A DNA stretch of 64,000 bases. Origin: Lingula anatina (Eukaryota > Brachiopoda > Lingulata > Lingulida > Lingulidae). How positions within the stretch are numbered: position 1 is the first letter of the stretch; each line of letters opens with the position of its first letter. Both the position numbers and the translations under genes were made by a program. The notes beneath the pieces are model-generated. The model did no database searches. It was not told the origin of the DNA and was given only the letters and a program-made list of their open reading frames with translations. This document shows positions 55,526 to 64,000 of this stretch, piece after piece. The DNA is taken from contig NW_019775737.1 of assembly GCF_001039355.2 (NCBI RefSeq), positions 107,830 through 171,829 on the forward strand, in the 5' to 3' direction.

Positions 55526-58500
55526 AAAGACACACACACTTTTATTTTCTTCTTTGATCTCTCTCCCTCTCTCCCTCCCCATCCTCTCCATCACACAAAC
55601 TGCACATTATGTATACATTAACTTTCTGTTTGTGTTTAGACTCTGCTGAAACGAAGAGAAACCATGTAAAATGTTCTGTATATATCCCAGCACTGTGTCT
55701 AGAAACTGCTTATAAGTAAGACGTACCATACAGATTACTTATATATCCCAGTCCTGTTTAGAGACTGCTTAAAAAGGAAGTCAAACCCCATAAAATGTAC
55801 TGTATAGATTGTAGCCCTGTGTCTAAAGTCTACTAAATAGAAGGCAAACCCTGTAATATGTACTGTTTTTATTGTAGCCCTGGACATCAGTGCTGACCTG
55901 ACGGAGCTTGGCAGGACACCCATCACAGTGGTATCTTCAGGGGTCAAGTCTATACTGGACATTGAGAGAACATTAGAATACTTGGTATGTGAGAATTAGA
56001 GCTCACTCCTATTGAAGCTACTGGTCAACATAGATAGATCTAACTCTGTCAGGACTCTCGCTGAATACAACAAGTTAAACAGATTAACAGGCATCCTCTT
56101 GTTTTCAGTGTACTCATATATATTTACCAGCTTCTCTGTAATCTACTCAACACCAGGAGGTGTTAATCTGTGATTTTCATTGCATTCAGCAAGAGGCCCA
56201 GCAGAGTTGGATCGATCTTTGTAAACTGACAGGTCCAAAGGGATAAGGCTTTAAATTCGATATATGACCTTGGAGTACATGGTACATGGGTCTTGAATAT
56301 GATTTATGAACTTGGTGTTTTTGGATTATTGCTCTTAAATTGGATCCATGTTTCAATAAATTATAAAATGTTTAGTTAATTTGAGCAAAAGATAGGTTAA
56401 TATGGTATAATTTGTCAATTTAATTTTAACTTACTTATCCTTTTCGCGCCATGGTCGGCTCATAAGGTCTTCGCCATCTCCCTCTATCTTTTGCTGCTGT
56501 GCCAGCTTCGCCCCATGTCTGCCACTTCAATTCTTTTTGCTCAGCTTCGGCGTTTTTTCTCCTTCCCTCAGGTGCCCATGTCAAGGCTAATTTGGAGTTG
56601 TTGTTCTATGTTTTTTTACAAGTGGAAAACTGTACATCATAATACAGTTATCTTCTCCATAAATTCATTTTCAAAATTCTAGGAGACTGAAGGTGTTTGT
56701 GTGGCTGCCTATGGCCCGAGCACACACTTCCCATCCTTTTTCACCCCGCGGAGTGGTCACCATGCTCCCCACAGTGTGAATTCCCCCGCTGAAGCTGCCA
56801 GAATGATATGTAAGTAGTACAGGCGATTCCAGATAGTTCAGGCTGATCACAGACAGAAAACAAGGTGTCAGAAGCCTGAAATCTGACACAAGCATGTATT
56901 TTACAGAATCTAATTGATGAACAACTTGTTGTACCTGTATTGATGCACTTTATATGAGAATGTGGTAACTCGCCCCCTTCTTAAATTCCACGGATTTTAA
57001 CAAGTTCTGGCAAGTTTCTGTACAAGCAAGCCAGTATTGTTCTAAGTTTGTTTAGACATCAAATTATCCACATTGTGTGCTATGAACACTCAGTAATTTT
57101 AAACACCCATACTTGTCTTTTAATGTGCCTTTTGTCCCCTCCAGATACCAGCCTGCAGCTACAGCTTGACAGTGGAGTACTGATAGCAGTTCCCATCCCT
57201 GAAGATGACTCCGTGTCACATTTAGAGATTGAGCAGGACATTCAGAATGCTATTATAGAGGCAGAGTAAGTATGGAATGTATTGATAGGTGGGCAGTGTT
57301 TTTATTTTATTTTTAATAATATTTTTTGCTCCAAACTCAATAATTTTAAGTTAATATGGAGCCTCTGGTGATAATAATTAATGTCATTGTAGAAGGGGAG
57401 TAAATTTTGTTTTTAAAGATCTCTGTTGCCAGTTTCCATATTCTTCTGCATTAATTTTCAGGTTATTGTATTTTCTAGTTGGAAGAAAGGGTGAGAGAGA
57501 AAGCATGACCTTAGGAAGATAAAGGTGCTGAAAATTTAATAGTGATTCTCCAATTTTGTTTTGTTTTTAGACATAAAAACATCAAGGGGAAAGAAGTGAC
57601 ACCTTACCTGTTAAAGAGGGTACATGAGATGACACAAGGAGACTCCTTAAGAGCCAGTATCCTTGTCACCTTTTTATTGAAATATGAAAAAAAAGGCATC
57701 CTGTGTATTGAATATTCTGAGAAAACAGTCTGTACTGAAATTGTCTTAAAGTTTATGTTGAAAAAAAGTGAAACATGCCAGTATCATGTACACATAGATA
57801 CATGTTGACATATAAATAAATTATAGGTGATATTTTTCTTAATTTTAATTTATTATTTTAATTCATATATGCAGGAAAAATGTTTTCCTTTGTCTCTAAC
57901 AGAAATGGGAAGTTCATGTTAAAGTGAATCTTATACCCCATTCACACTACGCTCGGTTATCCGGATAAGTTGCGAATTAGGTCACATTTCGAATAAATGC
58001 TGTAGTGTGAACGCAAGAGAATTATCAAAGTCCTGCAAGCGAGGTGGATTTCTAAGCACGATTGGAATAACTTACGGGAATCAACACCTGTACAGCAGAT
58101 CTTACTGCTCATGTGTGCAGATAAGTGCGTGTATCTATGAACGCTTGTTTATTACTTTAGCGATTGCACCAAACGTATTTGGAGGTCACCACTCACTACA
58201 ACATGAGGAAACATTAACTTATTTTGCCATCTTATACTTCTCAAGAATGCTGGAATGTCTTTTGAGTTGCATTTGTCATCACATATTTTTGTTGGTATTT
58301 CAAGATTTCCTGTGCGGCGCATGCGCAAGTTTTCAAAACAGGAAGTTAAACCTGAAATTTTCAACCTGTGATTTGGTTTCGCTTCGCGTATGTGAACGCA
58401 ATTCCGAATCAAATTCCTCACGAAAAATTCGAATTATAGAAATGCGCATTTTTTCAACTGTAGTGTGAGTGGGGTATTATTTGTGCTCCTTTCCTTTTGT

Positions 58501-61500
58501 GAACCTGTGAATTTAGGTGGTCCGCTTCAGTCATGCTGAAGATAAACTTAAAAATTTATATATTCTTAGTCTAAGACGTATTTCCTTTACAAGTCTCTCA
58601 GATATGGCTCTGATAAGAAACAATGCAGACATTGGCAGCAAAATTGCCATAGAATTAGCAAAACTCCAAAACCAAAGTTCTGGCCACCAGAGGCCAACAC
58701 AGCAGCCCAGGTCAGCAGGAAGTTTGCATCCAGCACCATCTGGTGGGGAGCAAGGAAGGCCTGTTAGTTGACATGTAGATTAGATTCAGAACTTGATTAT
58801 ATGTAATTTGACCAATCACTAACTAAAACCACAATGCCTTCGCTAATTATTTTTAGAAAAATCATGTTGACTTCATTTAAATGTTACGTTCGATTTAACA
58901 CCCTTTTAAAGTCGATTTCCCTACTTACTTGATTTCCTTACTTTTATTTAAGTTTGAACAATCTGAATGTTGTTTGTTTTTGTGTTGATTATTTGTTATG
59001 GGCAATTGACATGTCAGATTTATGGGGACAGGTTCATGAAAAGTGGATAATCATCATGTTGAAAAAATTGGCAGATGTATTTTAAATTCATAATACAAAT
59101 AATTTAAATAATACAAATATGCCGGTCATAAGCCATTTTTTTATTTTTCTGTATATTTCTGAGGGTTGATAAGATATGTGCAGCAAGGCATAACTGGACA
59201 GGTGATGTAATATGTTTATTGGTGCTTGTTTTGAAATAACCATTGGGAAGAGAATTTGTGATAAGGAAAATGCAAATTTGATATATTTAATGTGTAGAGT
59301 GGGAAAAGAGAGACACAGAGATAAGTGATTAAATATAGATGAAATACCACTGAAAAAAAATGTTATTCTATTAAATTAAACCTAAGCGTTTCCATATAGA
59401 AATTATAATATGATATTTCTTTGCTTCTATTTATAGTACCTAGTGCCTCAAATGTATTTCAGGTTTTGTATGCATTTTACATCTCAGGTGGGGAAGACAA
59501 TCTGACTCATACGAACACAGCCAAAATGATTTTTTTTTCTTTTTTGAGAATGCCAAAGGATACCTTGTCTCTTATATCAATCTCATTGCTTTAGATAATA
59601 AAGCACTAAATTTAAAATGTTGTGTGCCATAAAGGAATAAATGACTTATACAAGTTATAAGCTAGCTTGATAACGAAAAAAAATGGATTAAGGTAAGATA
59701 ATTTATGCACTTCTTCTATAATTTGGTTTATGAAATAGTTTTGTTTTCAAGATGATGTTAAGATATTTGTGAAGCGGGATAGAATTTAGTTTTCTTTTCT
59801 AGTATAATATTATATTTTCCCCTTTCAAAACCACTTAAAGATTCATTTTGGGGACCGCGATGTGGATATTTTCTTAAGATCATCCGTGATAACTTCTAAA
59901 TGTTAACAGTTCTGTGTGTAACACATTGTTTCATGTATCAGTTGTGGTTGATTTGTAAAGATAGTAAAGATATGGGTCAAACCTGTCTTAGGCCCCATTC
60001 AAAATAGATGAACTGAGTACTAACTGATCAGCCGACTAAATGTGGGCAACCACACTTCTAAAGAAATGCTGATGATTCTCGATGGTCTCCCCAACTCCAC
60101 ACACGTTGTTGCTGCAGGGACCCAGCAGTTAAACCTCGGAGCCGTGATCTAATCCGTTTAATGGCGCATGTGGAGATGGGGAGACCAACTAGAATCACAG
60201 ACATTTATTTTGATGTGTGGTTACCCATATTTAGTCGGTGAATCAGTTAGTACTGGGATAATCTATTCTGAATAGGGCCTTACTAAAAGAAAGTAAATTA
60301 ATAAGATTTAAAATATATATTAAATGTTCAAAACATTTTAATGTGGGTAGTGTTTTAACCTTTACATCATGTCATCACAAGCAAGACAATAAAATGAAAC
60401 TTGGAGGGAAATTGTTAGCAATACTCTTTTACCAAACTACTAATTTAACAAATTTGTTAAGTTGCATAAATAACATATGGTTACTGGTAGGGATTAAGAT
60501 TTGAAATGAGTGCTATTTTCAGCAAATTTTTAAGTTAAAATTATTAGTATTAAGCTAAATACCAAAATTAATAATTAAGTTGTTAAGTATTAATTTGTTT
60601 CTTGTTCAGGGACCTATTTCTTGTACACTATTTTTGAGAGTATATTTAGAAAATGCTTTTTATTTTATTAACATTTGTTACTCATCATATACTTGAGGGA
60701 ATTAACAATATAATGTTTTTAAGCATGTATGCTATAACTTGAACTACACCCTACTGTCGATTTCTTTATCAAACAATAAAAGATTTTAATCAACTGAAAA
60801 TGTTTGTACTTTTATGTTATTTCTTTTAAAACTGACTTGAAGTTGACAATAGTCCTGTAATCATACTTGACAGAGAGGTAAAAATGCCTTTCAGTGGCCC
60901 GAATAATGTTAAACACAGTATTTATTTAAAAAATGCAATTATGCTCTGCAATTTGGAGTAGCAAGTCGGGTGACAAGTGGGGGGGAGGGGGGGGGGGATA
61001 GTGGATACCTGATTTGAGAAGCTTTTGTTGGACAAAATCTGTGAATATTTGGTGCGGGTTCTTTTATTATCCCCAGAAATGTCACAGTAACAGTTATGTC
61101 TTGAGGCACAGCCAACTTCAGCATTCACCCTGGTATAAACTGTAATGGAACTTGTCAATAGCAAGTGACTACACATTCGGGGCTAGTCATAAAAGGCCTA
61201 CAGGGAACAGTAAAATAACACAAAAAGATGGAAGAGTCACAGAATAAGACCTGGATTTGCCAATGAAGTCCCACATGGAACAGTTGGAGGAGGAGAAGCA
61301 CACGGAAGAAAAGAGATGTGAGGATATGATTCTAGACAGATTGGACAACTGGGTATAACCATAAGGAAGGTAGAAGAAGATAAGAGGCATGGTAGCTGCT
61401 GGTTGTAGTGGTTGGATCTGGACACATACATGTACTAATATTGCACTGAATAAACTAACGTGGTGTTGAGAATGTCATCCATCAGTCCTGCACAGTACAG

Positions 61501-63171
61501 AGAGCAGAACACCTACAAATAACACCAAAAAGTGGAATAGTGCTGAACTTTTTAGTTCTTATCCAAGTACAATGATAGTTATTACTAAAATATATTATTA
61601 TAGTTATTATTAATATAGTTATTATAATATAGTTATAGTTATTATAAATATACTCAAATCATTGGTGCTATTACACTGGTGCTGGGATTCACATGGCTGG
61701 AATTTGCTATTTGCATTTCATATATCATTCCACTTTCAGGTTCATACCAAAGAAATACTTCAAATGCTTGAAATAGGACAGGTTTAAAGAAAAAGGTTCT
61801 TCATTTCTTATTTCAGGTCGTTATAGGTGGCACCATTGTAGACTTCACAATCACCGCCACAGACCCCAATCTCAAGGAAGATGGTGGAAGCTACCCTGGT
61901 CACATGAGGCAGTCGTTTGGTGGAGTCGGGAGGAATATAGCGGATGGATTAGCTCGCCTTGGCTCCAATCCTTTCTTCATATCGGCCATTGGTACAGATG
62001 GGCATGCCGAGTCCATGTTGAACTACTGTAGTCACATGGTAACAATCAGATTTTATTTTTGGGCTTGTTTATTTTTTCCTTCATTTTTCAATCAAGAAAG
62101 TCATTGATTCTTTGCTCTCCAATTTGTTGGTTCCTACATTGATTGGCCAGTTTCACAAAAGAGCTATTTTCCAAAAAATGAGTCTTAACATTTATATACA
62201 AAAGTTAGTCTGCTTCAGGGTATTAAAGTACTTTAAATTTTGGGCTATAGCTTTTTCTAGGTAAGTGGTCCCATATAATGTTTTGTTTATTCATTTATTT
62301 ATTTATTAAAATCATTTTCATGCAAAATTTTATGTTAAATTTGTTCTCTCTTTTTCTTCTCTTGGAGAGAGATTGGTCAGTAGTTAATTTTCATTAAAAT
62401 ACAAAAACTTCACAATATTTTAACATTAAATTTTGATACTTATTTAAGGACTGTAGTGGTATAGCGCAGCATGAGACCTACTCCACTGCCACCTATTGTG
62501 CAATTCTAAGACACAGCGGTGAGTTGATGTATGGTGTGGGGGACATGGAGATTCATTCCACCATCACACCCAAATACGTGAGTACAGTAACTCTTTAATT
62601 ATCACTACTGTAAAGTATAAAATGATATCAAATTTAACACATTAAATCTTCATCCAAGAAGAGATTATTTATTACAGCTGGCCAGGCCCTAGTATGTTTA
62701 TATAGTCTGACTCTTACAATTCCTGGATCATTTTCTACAATTAACCTCTCAACTGCCTCCCTCCATACTGACATTTTGACTCCATATTGACATTTTAGAA
62801 GCTGACCACCGTGATTCTTTCTCAGTCATGTATCTAAAATATAGCTATATAAGTGAATACGCACACATTCAAGATACCACGGTAACCCTGTTATTCTGAT
62901 GAGACATTATTATACAGAATTCAGAAATAAAATTCCACAATCACAAAATTGTGTTAAATATTAATCTAAACATAGATAATGTCATGAAAACTCAGGATTC
63001 CATGGTAATATGACACAGTTTTAACTATTTATTATATAATAAATTTTTATTCACAGATTGCCAGATACGAGGCCAAGCTGTGTCAGGCTCCCATAGTCCT
63101 CATTGATGGAAATATCCCAGAATCCTCTATGGAATATGTCTGCAATGTCTGTGATAGAAATCAAGTACCAG
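51215..63171 (+). CDS. Bifunctional pseudouridine-5'-phosphate glycosidase/pseudouridine kinase, 3' partial
   Basis: Exons: 51215-51305, 51731-51842, 53835-53920, 54395-54486, 54990-55101, 55878-55984, 56683-56809, 57145-57265, 57571-57656, 58602-58762, 61817-62038, 62449-62577 and 63057-63171. Phases agree throughout, giving 520 residues so far. Residues 1-29 are Arg-rich without acidic residues, suggesting a mitochondrial presequence. Residues 35-340 are Psu[11 protein letters not shown] (Glu53, equivalent to the bacterial catalytic Glu), [32 protein letters not shown] (Lys188, equivalent to the ribose-binding Lys) and GKEVTPYLL. From residue 366 a PfkB sugar-kinase domain begins ([27 protein letters not shown]). 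The kinase C-terminus with its catalytic Asp lies past the window. Together the domains phosphorylate pseudouridine and split it to uracil and ribose 5-phosphate. The donor at 58762 (CCT|GTTAGT) is the least certain join; read-through stops at 58771 and would yield a glycosidase-only protein. Confidence 0.9.
51812..53215 (+). repeat. 47-bp minisatellite made of an exon end plus 5' splice site, about 30 copies
   Basis: The unit is the last 38 coding bases of the pseudouridine gene's second exon (coding [12 protein letters not shown]) plus the donor GTAAGC and three bases of intron. It recurs about 30 times, with units of 45-50 bp. The first copy is the real exon end (51842). Most differences between copies are GGA/GGG in a Gly codon. 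Every unit keeps ACA|GTAAGC. The unit length is not a multiple of three, and reading through the first donor meets TAA at once. Confidence 0.95.
55102..55340 (+). repeat. Second copy of an exon end and donor, with CA/CG-rich spacer
   Basis: Bases 55168-55236 repeat the 3' half of the exon at 54990-55101 ([20 protein letters not shown] and the donor T|GTGAGG). The exon end of this copy is 55227, 126 bases further on, and the frame between is open. The spacer is (CA)n/(CGCA)n. Similar CA-rich sequence continues to 55340. Confidence 0.85.
55470..55524. repeat. (CA)n microsatellite
   Basis: A CA run of about 27 units lies in an intron of the pseudouridine gene, flanked by CT-rich sequence. Confidence 0.95.
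57934..58476. mobile_element. PIF/Harbinger-like MITE, 543 bp
   Basis: The inverted ends TACCCCATTCACACTAC and GTAGTGTGAGTGGGGTA are flanked by a direct TTA on each side (57931-57933 and 58477-58479). TWA duplications are the mark of PIF/Harbinger transposases. The motif TAGTGTGAACGC and its variants recur inside. It carries no transposase. It lies in the intron before the exon at 58602. Confidence 0.82.
58763..61816 (+). other. Long intron of the pseudouridine gene
   Basis: This intron separates the glycosidase half from the kinase half. It holds a second MITE at 59991-60279, an AATAAA at 60775-60780, and a C/G-rich tract at 60979-60998. The stop codon at 58769-58771 and the AATAAA could define a shorter glycosidase-only transcript with a 2-kb 3' UTR. 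Confidence 0.5.
59991..60279. mobile_element. Foldback MITE, 289 bp, TTA target duplication
   Basis: Nearly the whole element is a palindrome: GGCCCCATTCAAAATAGAT, CAGTACTAACTGATT and TGGTCTCCCCA-type blocks recur in inverse order. TTA flanks both ends (59988-59990 and 60280-60282). The TTA duplication suggests a Harbinger-type origin, although its termini differ from the element at 57934-58476. Confidence 0.8.
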
Positions 63172-64000
63172 GTAAATGAAAAAAAAATAATACCCTGCTG
63201 TCTTTTATTTGGTTTATTTCTTCATGAAGTATTACTAGTATGGGTGAGGTAAACACTGCCATTCAGAAACTGTAGTGCTGAGCCCCTGTAGATGATGCAT
63301 TGTACGAGGTGGCAAGATTAACAGAGGCCATAACTTTTTTTAGGGGTAGGCTATACTTATTTTAATTCAAATTTTAATTTGAATATTCAAATAGGATTGG
63401 GTTTATGAAATTACAATCTCAGAAGAAAAGAAGTCTGAGTGTGCGTTTGAGAGAGAGTGTGAGAGAGAGAGAGACAGAGAAACTGTGCCTCTACTTAAAA
63501 AAAACTGCAACACCATACTTAGTATGTTTACTATTTCTTTATTTACATTTGCTTATAAAATTTTTTTTTCTGGTATGAAATGCTTCTGACAAACTTGACT
63601 TCTGTTTGTTAAGTCTTCTCAGTTAAAACAATCGAAAAAACAGGAAACATTTTAGGAGAAGAAAAATATATCAAGGACAAGCAGTATAAGTTGGTAAAAA
63701 TATGAATATTTCCATAGATATATTGAGTCTACTAGTGTTCTATCTACATATGCTACATATTCCATTCAGATGTGTTGACGAGTAGTCCAACAGTTTTTTC
63801 ATTCAAAATATGGATAAAAACATAAGTTATGTCTCACAAGGTCATATTCTATTACTAACTATTCTAAAACATTCAGTTTTGCTTTGTTAAACTAATGCCT
63901 AAGGGATAAGACATATTTACAAATAATACAAAGGTTCATATACATTTTGCATGTCATTTGTCAATTCCTCTTAAAAAAAGCACCCATGAACATTGTTTTA
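63172..64000 (+). other. Intron of the pseudouridine gene running off the window
   Basis: The donor G|GTAAAT follows 63171. A small GA block lies at about 63450-63480. No further exon was recognised before the window ends. Confidence 0.55.

Noticed and set aside
58007-58468. 153-codon plus-strand frame
   Set aside because: It lies wholly within the Harbinger-like MITE, uses no recognisable domain and overlaps the element's inverted ends.

Overview
This window looks like animal nuclear DNA. It is AT-rich, its genes are split by GT/AG introns, and it is full of microsatellites, non-LTR and LTR retroelements and short inverted-repeat transposons. The AIG1/GIMAP-type GTPase loci, the Hint fusion, the CR1/L2-like LINE and the frequent tacatgta motif suggest a lophotrochozoan, most likely a bivalve mollusc. 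The species is inferred and cannot be named. Exon joins were made by hand from splice sites, reading phase and protein homology.

Region 1 (about 0.7-33.7 kb) is a cluster of AIG1/GIMAP-like GTPase genes and their debris. It holds a three-exon minus-strand gene with a degenerate P-loop (727-4050), a broken plus-strand relative (about 6.1-6.6 kb), a second minus-strand gene with canonical GTPase motifs and a tandemly duplicated last exon (11.9-13.5 kb), and a plus-strand 861-residue fusion (20428-24087). The fusion joins a tentative MACPF/stonustoxin-like N-terminal part, an AIG1 GTPase and a Hedgehog-type Hint (Hog) autoprocessing domain. The first gene was copied to 27.5-33.5 kb. That copy is now a pseudogene, and a very young 3.5-kb LTR element sits in its first intron. 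A 5'-truncated LINE with an assembly gap lies at 9.6-11.7 kb.

Region 2 (34.7-41.6 kb) holds two paralogous intronless genes for small two-pass membrane proteins on the minus strand. Their upstream flanks contain an array of nuclear-receptor-like half-sites and a run of CRE-like sites. A single-exon UDP-glucuronosyltransferase gene follows on the plus strand.

Region 3 (42-64 kb) holds two conserved housekeeping genes, transcribed away from each other across about 565 bp. TTC38 (minus, 14 coding exons, 473 residues) has two equal-length alternative copies of one exon. The bifunctional pseudouridine-metabolising gene (plus, PsuG glycosidase followed by a PfkB/PsuK kinase) runs off the right edge.

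A recurrent oddity is duplication of exon ends together with their 5' splice sites. One exon end of the pseudouridine gene is repeated about 30 times as a 47-bp minisatellite, another is repeated once in frame, and one TTC38 exon end is repeated once. Whole-exon duplications occur in TTC38 and in the second GTPase gene.
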